A model generated the notes under the pieces. It did not search any database. It saw nothing but the letters and a program-made list of their open reading frames with translations, and was not told the DNA's origin. The position numbers and the translations under genes are program-made. Positions 9,197 through 19,309 of a stretch of DNA of 37,098 nucleotides are shown here, piece by piece. The DNA is from Nemertoderma westbladi (taxonomy: Eukaryota > Xenacoelomorpha > Nemertodermatida > Nemertodermatidae), in assembly GCA_032718475.1 (NCBI GenBank), contig JAUCBJ010004717.1:1-37098 (forward strand). The letters are read 5' to 3'. Position 1 is the first letter of the stretch. Each line of letters opens with the position of its first letter.

Positions 9197-12100
9197 GTTG
9201 TAATCTACTGTACTCCTCCTTAGTTATATTCCACATATTCTACTGTACTCCTCCTTAGTTATATTCCACATAATCTACTGTACTCATCCATAGTTATATT
9301 CCACATAATCTAATGTACTCCTCCTTAGTTATATTCCACATAATCTACTGTATTCCTCCTTAGTTATATTCCACATAATCTACTGTACTCCTCCTTAGTT
9401 ATATTCCACATATTCTACTGTACTCCTCCTTAGTTATATTCCACATAATCTACTGTACTCCTCCTTAGTTATATTCCACATAATCTACTGTACTCCTCCT
9501 TAGTTATATTCCACATAATCTACTGTACTCCTCCTTTGTTATATTCCACATAGTCAACTGTACTCCTCCTTAGTTATTTTCCACATAATCTACTGTACTC
9601 CTCCTTAGTTATATTCCACATAATCTACTGTACTCCTCCTTAGTTATATTCCACATAATCTACTGTACTCCTCCTTAGTTATATTCCACATAATCTACTG
9701 TACTCCTCCTTAGTTATATTCCACATAATCTACTGTACTCCTCCTTAGTTATATTCCACATAATCTACTGTACTCCTCCTTAGTTATATTACACATAATC
9801 TACTGTACTCCTCCTTAGTTATATTCCACATAATCTACTGTACTCCTCCTTAGTTATATTCCACATAATCTACTGTACTCCTCCTTAGTTATATTCCACA
9901 TAATCTACTGTACTCCTCCTTAGTTATATTCCACATATTCTACTGTACTCCTCCTTAGTTATATTCCACATATTCTACTGTACTCCTCCTTAGTTATATT
10001 CCACATAATCTACTGTGCTCCTCCTTAGTTATATTCCACATAATCTACTGTACTCCTCCTTAGTTATATTCCACATAATCTACTGTACTCCTCCTTAGTT
10101 ATATTCCACATAATCTACTGTACTCCTCCTTAGTTATATTCCACATATTCTACTGTACTCCTCCTTAGTTATATTCCACATATTCTACTGTACTCCTCCT
10201 TAGTTATATTCCACATAATCTACTGTACTCCTCCTTAGTTATATTCCACATAATCTACTGTACTCCTCCTTAGTTATATTCCACATATTCTACTGTACTC
10301 CTCCTTAGTTATATTCCACATATTCTACTGTACTCCTCCTTAGTTATATTCCACATAATCTACTGTACTCCTCCTTAGTTATATTCCACATAATCTACTG
10401 TACTCCTCCTTAGTTATATTACACATAATCTACTGTACTCCTCCTTAGTTATATTCCACATAATCTACTGTACTCCTCCTTAGTTATATTCCACATAATC
10501 TACTGTACTCCTCCTTAGTTATATTCCACATAATCTACTGTACTCCTCCTTAGTTATATTCCACATAATCTACTGTACTCCCCCTTAGTTATATTCCACA
10601 TATTCTACTGCACTCCTCCTTAGTTATATTCCACATAATCTACTGTACTCCTCCTTAGTTATATTCCACATAATCTACTGTACTCCTCCTTAGTTATATT
10701 CCACATAATCTACTGTACTCCTCCTTAGTTATATTACACATAATCTACTGTACTCCTCCTTAGTTATATTCCACATAATCTACTGTACTCCTCCTTAGTT
10801 ATATTCCACATAATCTACTGTACTCCTCCTTAGTTATATTACACATAATCTACTGTACTCCTCCTTAGTTATATTCCACATAATCTACTGTACTCCCCCT
10901 TAGTTATATTCCACATATTCTACTGCACTCCTCCTTAGTTATATTCCACATAATCTACTGTACTCCTCCTTAGTTATTTTCCACATAATCTACTGTACTC
11001 CTCCTTAGTTATATTACACATAATCTACTGTACTCCTCCTTAGTTATATTCCACATAATCTACTGTACTCCTCCTTAGTTATATTCCACATATTCTACTG
11101 TACTCCTCCTTAGTTATATTCCACATATTCTACTGTACTCCTCCATAGTTATATTCCACATAATCTACTGTACTCCTCCTTAGTTATATTCCACATAATC
11201 TACTGTACTCCTCCTTAGTTATATTCCACATAATCTACTGTACTCCTCCTTAGTTATATTCCACATAATCTACTGTACTCCTCCTTAGTTATATTCCACA
11301 TAATCTACTGTACTCCTCCTTAGTTATATTCCACATAATCTACTGTACTCCTCCTTAGTTATATTCCACATAATCTACTGTACTCCTCCTTAGTTATATT
11401 CCACATAATCTACTGTACTCCTCCTTAGTTATATTCCACATAATCTACTGTACTCCTCCTTAGTTATATTCCACATAATCTACTGTGCTCCTCCTTAGTT
11501 ATATTCCACATAATCTACTGTACTCCTCCTTAGTTATATTCCACATAATCTACTGTACTCCTCCTTAGTTATATTCCACATAATCTACTGTACTCCTCCT
11601 TAGTTATATTCCACATAATCTACTGTACTCCTCCTTAGTTATATTCTACATAATCTACTGTGCTCCCCCTTAGTTATATTACACATAATCTACTGTACTC
11701 CTCCTTAGTTATATTCTACATAATCTACTGTACTCCTCCTTAGTTATATTCCACATATTCTACTGTACTCCTCCTTAGTTATATTCCACATATTCTACTG
11801 TACTCCTCCTTAGTTATATTCCACATAATCTACTGTACTCCTCCTTAGTTATATTCTACATAATCTACTGTGCTCCTCCTTAGTTATATTCCACATAATC
11901 TACTGTACTCCTCCTTAGTTATATTCCACATAATCTACTGTGCTCCTCCTTAGTTATATTCCACATAATCTACTGTACTCCTCCTTAGTTATATTCCACA
12001 TATTCTACTGTACTCCTCCTTAGTTATATTCCACATAATCTACTGTACTCCTCCTTAGTTATATTCCACATATTCTACTGTACTCCTCCTTAGTTATATT

Positions 12101-12735
12101 CTACATAATCTACTGTACTCCTCCTTAGTTATATTCCACATATTCTACTGTACTCCTCCTTAGTTATATTCCACATAATCTACTGTACTCCTCCTTAGTT
12201 ATATTCCACATAATCTACTGTACTCCTCCTTAGTTATATTCTACATAATCTACTGTGCTCCTCCTTAGTTATATTCCACATATTCTACTGTACTCCTCCT
12301 TAGTTATATTCCACATAATCTACTGTACTCCTCCTTAGTTATATTCCACATAATCTACTGTACTCCTCCTTAGTTATATTCCACATAATCTACTGTACTC
12401 CTCCTTAGTTATATTCCACATAATCTACTGTACTCCTCCTTAGTTATATTCCACATAATCTACTGCACTCCTCCTTAGTTATATTCCACATAATCTACTG
12501 TACTCCTCCTTAGTTATATTCCACATAATCTACTGTACTCCTCCTTAGTTATATTACACATAATCTACTGTACTCCTCCTTAGTTATATTCCACATAATC
12601 TACTGTACTCCTCCTTAGTTATATTACACATAATCTACTGCACTCCTCCTTAGTTATATTCCACATAATCTACTGTGCTCCTCCTTAGTTATATTCCACA
12701 TAATCTACTGTACTCCTCTTTAGTTATATTCCACA
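9197..12735. repeat. 35-bp minisatellite, about 101 copies
   Basis: The unit begins TACTGTACTCCTCCTTAGTT and continues for 15 more bases (ATATTCCACATAATC). Units start at 9206 and recur every 35 bp without an indel to 12706, giving 101 copies with only point variants (AATC/ATTC, CCACA/ACACA, TTCTACA, GTGCTCC). On the minus strand the unit reads WNITKEEYSRL, exactly the PLE RT residues at the left junction, and the right flank resumes the same PLE frame. The array is therefore an expansion of 35 bp of PLE coding DNA. 35 is not a multiple of three, so the array cannot be read through as protein. It is not a CRISPR array: there are no spacers. Confidence 0.98.
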
Positions 12736-12885
12736 ATGGTTTTAGTTTCGCTAGTAATTTTTTATATCCAGTCAGGGTTAGAGTTCATTTCTTTAAACTT
12801 AGTTTTGTCAGATAATACAGTCATTACTTTAAGATATAATCGCATTTGTTGAGAATGAAAACACCTTTGTCCACGTAAAACCGAT
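12736..12885 (-). pseudogene. PLE 1 RT, N-terminal block
   Basis: The minus strand encodes VDKGVFILNKCDYI (about 12885-12845) and, after a 1-bp frame loss, KVMTVLSDKTKFKEMNSNPDW. After another frame break come YKKLLAKLKP and then WNITK at the array edge. This is the sequence expected just before LYGLPKVHK in PLE RTs, so this block and 8205-9196 were contiguous before the array grew. Confidence 0.8.
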
Positions 12886-12965
12886 AATCAGACATTTTTG
12901 TTAAAATTTGTCAATATGACCCCTCCCGGTATTGGTACTGGTACATTTTATAGCCCGGTACTAAT
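12868..12965 (-). repeat. Interspersed repeat 'A', partial copy
   Basis: On the minus strand this shares CTATAAAATGT, GTCATATTGAC and CAAATTTTAACnAAAAnGTCTGATT, in order, with the plus-strand copy starting at 27713. It abuts the 5' end of PLE 1. Confidence 0.6.
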
Positions 12966-13020
12966 ATGGTGAGTGATTTTCGATCTATTACAATACACAT
13001 TTTAAATCTCAATAATTTCA
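12960..13020 (-). repeat. Short repeat, inverted copy at 22192-22250
   Basis: ATGGTGAGTGATTTTCGATC...CATTTTAAATCTCAATAATT here matches the reverse complement of 22192-22250 with few differences. Probably an interspersed repeat fragment that happens to lie on either side of the satellite region. Confidence 0.5.
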
Positions 13021-13138
13021 TAAATAATTAAATTAAAATAATTAAATTTCAATAATCTCAATAAACTAATAATCTGGTTTATTATAGGAAACTGAGAGAC
13101 TAGGGTGACTTTTGACCCAACAAATAGTTTAATTCAAG

Positions 13139-13662
13139 ACACAACAAAGTCAGTGAGCTGGACGGGAGGAGTCAGCACGCTGGCCACACAAAGTCAGTGA
13201 GCTAGCCGGGAGGGGTCAGCACGCTGGCCACACAAAGTCAGTGAGCTAGCCACAACAAAGTCAGTGAGCTGCCCTGGAGTATTCAGCACGCTGGCCACAA
13301 TAAAGTCAGTGAGCTGGTCGGGAGGAGTCATCACGCTGGCCACAACAAAGTCAGCGAGCTGGTCGGGGGGAGTCATCACGCTGGCCACAACAAAATCTGT
13401 GACCTGGCCGGGAGGAGTCAGCACACTGGCCACAACAGAGTCAGTGAGCTGGCCTGGAGGAGTCAGCACTCTGGCCACAACAGAGTCAGTGAGCTTGCCT
13501 GGAGGAGTCAGCCCGCAGGCCACAACATATTCAGTGAGCTTGCATGAAGGAGTCAGCATGCTAGCCACAACAAAGTTAGTGAGCAGGCCAGGAGGATTCA
13601 GCACGCTGGCCACTAAAAACTCACTGAGCTTGCCTGAAGGAGTCAGCATGCTAGCCACACTA
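13139..13662. repeat. 45-bp satellite (22+23 bp composite), left block
   Basis: The repeated units alternate a GTCAGTGAGCTGGCCGGGAG type (22 bp) and a GTCAGCACGCTGGCCACAAC type (23 bp), together 45 bp. This is the same family as 19938-21567 but more diverged. Because 45 is a multiple of three, long open frames appear on both strands (13194-13685 minus, 13264-13671 plus); these are repeat artefacts. Confidence 0.93.
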
Positions 13663-13705
13663 GGAGGATGAGGAGGGAAGGTCAAGTCCAGAGGAAGACG
13701 TCGGG

Positions 13706-14557
13706 GTGAGCGATCACCTACGACGAGGGTACAACGCCACCAGGAAGTTGTTGAAGGAGGCTAGAAGGGGAGGAAAGGTAAACCAGCCCAAGTTGTACCA
13801 GAGGCTAGGTGAGTGCAACAAACATTTTCGCTACCTAGTCCGATTTGGGCAGGGGGAACTAGCAAGTGCGAGGGTGAGGGGGGTCGCCACAGAACTGTTC
13901 GTATTGTGGCGATCCGAGGTGGTGGCAGCTAGTGTAGTGTACATAGGGCCCTATCTAGTAGATGCGAGGGGGATTAAGTTAGTGGGATGGGTGGACCCGC
14001 ACGATGCCAAACCCGAGGTTAACCCCAAAGATTCGGTGTCGTCGGTTAGTAGGAATGCTAGTAAGCATGGTAAAATTAGTGGGACGAACAGGCGAGGGGA
14101 GTCCGTCACAACCGAAAACTCCGCTACATCCTCCACGAAAGCAAGAAGGATGTTAGAGATAGATCTAGCGTGTCAGCTATACATAGTCGTGCTGGATCAA
14201 AAGGAACTAGAGAGACAGCTGGATGAGGGGACTGCTTTACTAGAAAGGGAAAGGGAGCTAGCGAGAGAGTGTAAAGAGAGGGACGAGAGGGTGGCGAGAA
14301 ACTATATAGAGCGGGATGAGAGAGAAATGAATGAGCGCAAAGAGCATGAGGAGCGGGAGGCGAGAGATGAAAATGAGCGCAAGGAGCGAGAGGCGAGAGA
14401 GGAAAACGAACGCAAGGAGCGAGAGGCGAGAAGAGCTGAGAGGATTGAGAGAGAAGTGAACGAGTGTGGAGAGCGGGAGGCGAGGGAGGCAGAGTTGGCT
14501 GATCAGAGTGTTAGAGAGGATAGAGAGAGAGAGAGAGGGCGGACAGTGAACCGTTGA
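13706..14557 (+). pseudogene. Gag-like N-terminal region with long charged coiled coil
   Basis: 283 open codons. Residues 1-100 form a basic helical domain (LRRGYNATRKLLKEARRGGK, later LVRFGQGELASARVRG). Residues about 150-275 are an almost unbroken Glu/Arg heptad-like region with repeated NERKEREAR motifs, a coiled coil. BEL/Pao Gag proteins commonly start with such a helical, coiled-coil segment. The Met at 13706 may not be the true start, since the satellite ends only about 40 bp upstream and other frames are open there. Minus frame 14258-14650 is its antisense shadow. Function as Gag is inferred from the DUF1759-like region downstream. Confidence 0.5.
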
Positions 14558-15036
14558 TAGTCGAACTAGAGAGAGAGAGCCGGTGGGGTCGTACTCCGGG
14601 AGATTGCCGTCGCCCCGGAGAAACACAACCTGGCGAAATATACCACACACCGGGAGAGGGATACAGACTGTACCGATACGAGGAGGAAGACAGAGGAGGG
14701 GATCGGAGGGAAACTTCCTGTCGGAACGTAGCTGCCGATCGAGGATATGGTAGTCATGGGGAGGAGTTCGTCGGAATATTCGAGAAGATTAAACTTCGAT
14801 CCGGAGGGACACAGGCAGACTGCAGAACATACTGTAGGCCTCACTGCATATACTATAGGCCATGCTGGGGGAGATAGTGTAGGCGATAGGGTAGCGCTAA
14901 TGCAGGATTGGACCCGGAGGTCGCGGCTTACATACCGGTGAGTAGGCAGGAACCTGATAGGCCTATACCGGTACCTGCACACCAGTATGACTATAATATA
15001 GATACATGGATGCAATACATACCCGGGGGAGGGGGT

Positions 15037-15052
15037 GGGGGGGGGGGGGGGG
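15037..15052 (+). repeat. G16 homopolymer
   Basis: Sixteen consecutive G, preceded by GGGGGAGGGGGT. Together they can form a G-quadruplex. Translates as glycine in the Gag-like frame. Confidence 0.9.
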
Positions 15053-15118
15053 TATTGCAGATAGGTGTATGGGCCCCAATATAATGACATCTACCCCAGT
15101 ACCAAATATAACATCGGT

Positions 15119-15145
15119 GGGGGGGGGGGGGGGGGGGGGGGGGGG
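15119..15145 (+). repeat. G27 homopolymer
   Basis: Twenty-seven consecutive G as given. The length is probably unstable and the exact count may be a sequencing or assembly estimate. Strong G-quadruplex potential. Confidence 0.85.
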
Positions 15146-15246
15146 CAGGGTGATATTCCCCCATTACTGTATCCGCAATACACACAACCAAAAACAAAAA
15201 CCCCAACCCCCTCAGACCCAAATAGATCGTGTGACACGGAGATATG

Positions 15247-15705
15247 GAGGGACCGCTACCCCCTATTATATATCCCACTCAGGGAAAGTCGACAAATCCA
15301 AGAGGCGAAGCACAACCGATATTGAAGGAGCCTGCATCCCTACCATCAAGCACGCTGGAAGTTCAAGTGATGGGAATGGCAACACTCATCGATGCGCTGA
15401 AAACTAGAATTGAGCTGCCACCCGTGGAGTCTTTCAAGTTTGATGGTAGCAAGCCGGAAGAATATCTACAGTTCCGGAGAATGTATAGTAATGAGATTTT
15501 GACAAAAAATCTCACACAGGCGGAGTGCCTTAAATAACTACAAGTCTATACAGGGGGGCCAGCTTACGACATCGTGAGGCAATACCAAGGTATTGAAGGA
15601 GGATTCACGACCGCATGGAGAGCCCTGGACAGGGAATTTGGCCATCCTTGCCAAGATTATCCGACAAACCTTAAGGGGAATAACATCAGGCAGACTCGCA
15701 GATAA
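15247..15705 (+). pseudogene. Gag DUF1759-like (BEL/Pao capsid) region
   Basis: Open frame with LPPVESFKFDGSKPEEYLQF, then LTQAECLK, an in-frame TAA at 15535-15537, and directly after it in the same frame LQVYTGGPAYDIVRQYQG and TTAWRALDREFGHP, to a stop at 15703-15705. The pattern (LPP-x-F-x-FDG-x-P-x-x-Y-x-x-F ... K-[YL]-L-x-x-x-TGGPA ... AW-x-x-L-x-x-x-FGHP) is that of the DUF1759 region found in BEL/Pao Gag. The TAA sits where the family usually has an aromatic residue, so it is a simple nonsense change. The continuation after 15705 is in another frame. Confidence 0.75.
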
Positions 15706-16315
15706 CCCCGTTAGCATCAAGACTTTCGCTAACAAAGTAGAGAAAGCGCTAATAGTGTTAAAGACTCTAGATGCACCTTACGAACTCAATGCATCGAACA
15801 ACATCACCACGATAGCGCAGGCACTACCGATTTGGCTGAGAAACAAATGGAGAAAGATCGCTTTCTCCACTCGAGAAAAGAAAGGTGCGGAGCCAGGGTT
15901 GGAGGAGATGTCGAACTTCCTTAACTACGAGGCGGAGCTAATAACGGATCCAGTCTATAGTGAGGAAAGTCTAGGCAAGGTACCAAAAACCGAATACAGC
16001 CGACCTAAACCCGAACATAGTGCGGTGAAGGCACTTCCGAAGGTGAGGCAGTCACTACCGTATGCGGCCACACAGGGGACTACAAGTCCACAGAGAGCTG
16101 GGAGTAGAGCCACACCGTGGCAGGGACTGAAACACGCGCTACAGGATCAGTTTAGGGAGATGCACGAGCGACGACTGGTCGGGACCTACAGGGCGCCGTC
16201 GTTGGACAATGCGATCGACGAGCATCTTCACTATGTTGTAAAGGGGGACGAGGCTAGGTTCGGATACCAAAGTACCCGAGGGAACCACCGAGGAAGGAGT
16301 GGAGGAGATTTGTAG
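15700..16315 (+). pseudogene. Gag-like region following DUF1759
   Basis: Frame open from about 15593, but meaningful from about 15700, where it picks up the Gag sequence after a frameshift: NPVSIKTFANKVEKALIVLK, APYELNASNN, LPIWLRNKWRK and LEEMSNFLNYEAEL-DPVY. This continues the helical DUF1759 C-terminal half (small aromatic/leucine pattern, LPxxLRxxW, then FLxxxAxxxxDP). After about residue 130 it becomes a Pro/Lys-rich linker (KTEYSRPKPEHSAVKALPKV) and a helical stretch ALQDQFREMHERRL. It ends at 16315 after a frameshift near 16255. Confidence 0.6.
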
Positions 16316-16850
16316 ATTCCGTAGAGAGGGGTGGATACATGGTCGTAGACGACGAAGGGACTGTGGAGGACAACGAGGGCTCTAGAAGGGGGTTGGGAGG
16401 ATCGGCTAGAACCATATTGCTGCACTTAGCAGCGCTGAATGGAGATATCTTTCTATTCGACCTAGTGACCTACGGAAAGAAGAGCGGGCCGAAGTTAAAC
16501 TGGTTGCCAAACGTGGTGCAGGAGCTAGTAAGACTGAAGACTACAGTCAAGGTAGGATCCGTGATAAGCGTCGATGCGGACAGAATTATTGGACCGGGCA
16601 CACCGAATCTTCTGGACATACAGGTAGTCTACATGGCTATGATGAAACCGGAGGGATTGGGATTGATGGACAACACGGGACATTAAGGAGCCGTGGCGAT
16701 GGGCCAACTGATGGGACTCGTCTGCCACAAACTGATGGACTGGAACAAGTTCCGGGAGGAATATGGAACGGAACTTGCGAACTCACTCAAGTGGGGAGTG
16801 AGACTGGGGAAGGAGGAACTATATCACTTCCCGAAGGGAGTGATAAAGAT
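16261..16850 (+). pseudogene. Unrecognised domain of the Gag-like polyprotein
   Basis: Continuing the previous block in the next frame: PKYPREPPRKEWRRFVDSVE, RGGYMVVDDEG, then a globular-looking region (TILLHLAALNGDIFLFDLVT, LNWLPNVVQELVRLKTTVKV, DIQVVYMAMMKPEGLGLMDN). After a TAA at 16684-16686 the same frame resumes with GQLMGLVCHKLMDWNKFREE and LKWGVRLGKEELYHFPKGVI. I do not recognise this domain. It is not a typical retroviral protease: no D-S/T-G motif is seen. Balanced hydrophobic pattern and readable frame across a single stop suggest it was once translated. Confidence 0.45.
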
Positions 16851-17713
16851 ATATCAGAAGGATATATCCTAGAAGAGGACTGGATAATGATAGGTTTACT
16901 AAACCTGTTCATTACGGTAACTATCAGGAGGGTGCCGACGGCGTTTCTAATATTGGGATCACCTCTGAACCATAGGAGAGCCTTAAAGGTGGCCCTAGAA
17001 GGTCTTGTAGACCACCCAGGGCTGAAGGGTGAGTCAGTATATTACATTACCCGACACCTGGTGGACAGAGAGGTAGATACACCGTACAGGCGATAGGAGG
17101 CGGATAGGATTGGGGAGAGGAGACTAGAGGAGGATGCCAGGAGAGAGAGGAGGGAGGCAGCAGGCAGAGAGCCAGATATAAGAGGAGAGGAGTATGAGTT
17201 CGAAGCCCAGGATTTGGGCGAGCTGAGGTGGTGATCGGATACCTCGAGCGAGTTTCGGCTGGGGGACGAACTGGGTTGGATGGAAGAGACACCGACACAG
17301 TCTACATCAGGGCTGCAAGGAATGCCCATGCCTGCAAGGTCTGAGGGCGACTGAGAAAGTAAGAGACCGAGGGAGGTAGAAGGATGGAAGGCCACGGGCA
17401 GATACCAGGGCAGAAAGGAACACAGTGGATCAACTGGGATCCCGGGTTTGGATCCGCTCCCAGCAGGGGAAGAGTAGGAGGACGAGTTCGGGGCAATGCC
17501 ACTGATAGCGAGGATTGCACTCCCGGGAGGGGAAGAGGAGGAGGACGAGTATGGGGCAATGCCACCGATAGCGAGGATCGGCCACTCGGACACAGACTGG
17601 GTGGACAGGAGAGTGGTGATAGCCAGCGGGGCGGGAGCCTTCTGGGACAAACCCGGTAAGCGGACATGGGAGCATAGGGAGGCGGAAATGGACTTCGCAG
17701 CGAGTACGATCTG
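16851..17713 (+). pseudogene. Gag-like acidic and Arg/Glu-rich region with 63-bp duplication
   Basis: Starts with EEDWIMIGLLNLFITVTIRR and a helical segment (RRALKVALEGLVDHPGLKGE, YYITRHLVDREVD) to a stop at 17094-17096, then the same frame goes on as a charged coil (RRLEEDARRERREAAGREPD) and an acidic stretch. GEEEEDEYGAMPPIARI occurs twice with a 63-bp period (about 17466-17585), an in-frame duplication. It ends with WDKPGKRTWEHREAEMDFAA. No known family. The minus-strand frames at 17042-17893 and 17302-17784 are low-complexity shadows. Confidence 0.4.
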
Positions 17714-18136
17714 ACTGGGGGGCAACCGGGGATTGCACCACGGGTAGTATTTGGAGAAACGATGCCGAGGTTGGCAGAGGACATCGATATGGGTAGGGAA
17801 GAAAACGTCCAGATGTTTACCTACCAGTGGCTCCATAGACCCAGGAGGCCACGTGGAGCCAAGGATGACTTGGGGTGAGAGACAATGATACATGGTAGCG
17901 ATTACTGTGGAAGATTAACCCATCAGCAAAAGAACTGTCTATACCATTACCAGAAGGGTACGGCGTGTCTTTACTGCCGTGAGTCTACGCACAGGATGGG
18001 TGCTTGCCCGAGGTTGCACAACAGGTGTTTGAAGTGCAAGTTTAGGGGGCACTTTGAGTGCCAGTGCGACTGGATGGAGGATGAGGAGAAATTCCGCATT
18101 TTCGAGGAGTGGGCCAACGTCGGAGTCATGACATGA
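17714..18136 (+). pseudogene. Gag-like nucleocapsid region with two CCHC zinc knuckles
   Basis: After a frame change the region encodes EENVQMFTYQWLHRPRRPRG, then from 17885 an open frame with CLYCRESTHRMGAC (17966-18007) and CLKCKFRGHFECQC (18026-18067). Both fit C-x2-C-x4-H-x4-C exactly, the zinc knuckle that binds RNA in Gag nucleocapsids. A further Cys/His cluster (YCGRLTHQQKNCLYHYQKGT) precedes them and may be a third, non-standard finger. The intact knuckles contrast with the many stops elsewhere. The frame ends at 18136. Confidence 0.7.
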
Positions 18137-18142
18137 CAAAGG

Positions 18143-18604
18143 ATGAAGGCCCAGGAATTCTGGTGGGGCTTCTTCAACATTAATATAGAAGCCTACCAGC
18201 AGATCACCAAGAGGAGACTACTATTCCCGTATCAGGAGGTAGCGACAGCGACATCATACGGAGGGGTCATCAACACCCAAAGATATCTGGACAGATGGTC
18301 ATCAGAAAATAGGATTGAATTCAGGGACTTTCTGGCGGAACACATGCCGCGTGCGATGAAGATGATCTTGTGGGATGCTACCAGGGGGAAACAGGAGGGA
18401 CACACAGTGGGACCACCTGCGAAGCGATACCGTGAATTAATAACACCCACGCCCAAAGAACCAACAGTGGGGCTTGGTAAGACGGTATCAGCGAGAATGA
18501 GTAGCCTCAAGGGTAAACAGGAAGGGAGGAAGCGACCCAGACAGGATGACGATAGGGACAAGGAACTTAGATGGTTCCCGGAGGGTGCGAAAGGAGCGAT
18601 GTAG
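18143..18604 (+). pseudogene. C-terminal domain of the Gag-like protein, unknown fold
   Basis: In frame with the knuckle ORF after one stop (18134-18136): 153 open codons, starting MKAQEFWWGFFNINIEAYQQ, with VINTQRYLDRWSSENRIEFR and FLAEHMPRAMKMILWDATRG. It ends in a basic tail (LKGKQEGRKRPRQDDDRDKE) and a stop at 18602-18604. Helical and aromatic at the front, basic and disordered at the end. No similarity to protease or RT is visible. It could instead be a second short ORF, since a Met starts it. Confidence 0.45.
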
Positions 18605-19018
18605 AACTCTAGGACAGGCGATGTTAATGTGCCTGGAAGGCACCACATGGACAGACCAGTACAAACAACTCCTAAGTGCAATTTAACTAAGTGCAATTAG
18701 TATGTACATAGGTAACTAATCAATATATACATATATATATATACAATAAATATATAATCAATATATACGTATCATAGTCAGATATAACCTTTTCCAATTA
18801 GCTACTGGGACTGGGGACTAATTGACTGAAACAGGAGAACGGGACAATGACGGATCTCACTGACATGGTGCACACATGCGTGAGACCCGATAAGAGTGTG
18901 TGGAGAGTGACAGCGAAAACGGGTTGAGTATGGGAGGAGTATGGGGAGGAGGTGTTAGGGTATGGCGAAGTAAAAGGGTGCGAGACTCAAGCGTGGGGAG
19001 CGAGCATGGAGGGGGATG
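18605..19018 (+). other. 3' non-coding part of the Gag element
   Basis: Starts with a small hairpin (GTGCC/GGCAC near 18630) and a direct repeat AAGTGCAATT (18675 and 18690), then a TATA-rich stretch 18715-18775. CAATTAG/CTAATTG (about 18797-18826) can pair. From about 18900 the strand is strongly purine-rich. No ORF. Confidence 0.45.
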
Positions 19019-19117
19019 AGTCCTAAGGGACTGGCGAAAGAGGAAAGGACAACAAAGTCCGAGAGATAGAATTGTGTGAGGAGTGAGGGCGATCGTCTAA
19101 AGCAGAGACGCCAGATG

Positions 19118-19151
19118 CCTTGGTACAGCTTAGCTCGCAGATGTACCAAGG
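19118..19151 (+). other. Hairpin, 10-bp perfect stem
   Basis: CCTTGGTACA (19118-19127) pairs with TGTACCAAGG (19142-19151); 14-nt loop. Confidence 0.75.
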
Positions 19152-19208
19152 ATGGGTAGTGAAAACAGACCCATGGGGGCCAGCCTGGAATGCTGACCCC
19201 GAGAAGAG

Positions 19209-19252
19209 AATTCCACCCCACATCCAATATTAGATTGGATTCCAATGGAATT
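19209..19252 (+). other. Nested hairpin, two 7-bp stems
   Basis: Outer AATTCCA (19209-19215) with TGGAATT (19246-19252); inner ATCCAAT (19222-19228) with ATTGGAT (19234-19240), loop ATTAG. The alternative palindrome ATTCCAATGGAAT (19239-19251) competes with it. Confidence 0.65.
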
Positions 19253-19270
19253 GAAGTGCACTAAAGGTTG

Positions 19271-19299
19271 ATGCTATCTTCTCACCGGGAAGATAGCAT
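19271..19299 (+). other. Hairpin, 11-bp perfect stem next to G10 tract
   Basis: ATGCTATCTTC (19271-19281) pairs with GAAGATAGCAT (19289-19299); 7-nt loop. The G10 tract follows at once (19300-19309). Confidence 0.8.
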
Positions 19300-19309
19300 G
19301 GGGGGGGGG

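Larger units (their letters stand above)
4560..12885 (-). mobile_element. Penelope-like element 1, nested and split by a LINE and a minisatellite
   Basis: Four minus-strand blocks, in order and orientation, form one PLE: RT N-terminal part 12736-12885, RT core 8205-9196, and GIY-YIG endonuclease 4912-5360, with a 3' region to about 4560. The breaks are explained by a 35-bp array (9197-12735) and a plus-strand LINE (5361-8197). Removing the LINE and one 7-bp repeat joins FRSTRM to LGGHFPFKDRL in frame, as expected for the RT-to-endonuclease linker. The right boundary meets another repeat near 12870-12885, so the element is probably 5' truncated there. Several frameshifts and stops show it is inactive. 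Confidence 0.85.
14558..15246 (+). pseudogene. Gag-like linker with poly-glycine tracts
   Basis: Open frames change several times. One frame gives a Tyr/Pro-rich stretch (for example VAAYIPVSRQEPDRPIPVPA, about 14910-14970) followed by runs of Gly coded by G tracts at 15037-15052 and 15119-15145, then PLLYPQYTQPKTKTPTPSDP. This resembles a low-complexity linker between the coiled coil and the capsid-like region. The changing length of the G tracts probably explains the frame jumps. Confidence 0.4.

Noticed and set aside
9197-12735. CRISPR-like array
   Set aside because: Units are contiguous 35-mers with no spacers, in a eukaryotic transposon; it is a minisatellite.
13194-13685. Open frames on both strands in the left satellite block (minus 163 codons; plus 13264-13671)
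   Set aside because: A 45-bp unit is a multiple of three without stops, so all-unit frames stay open by chance; the peptide is just a repeated 15-mer.
17042-17893. Minus-strand Ser/Pro-rich 283-codon frame (and 17302-17784, 14258-15090, 18232-18696)
   Set aside because: Low-complexity complements of the purine-rich Gag coding strand; no domain.
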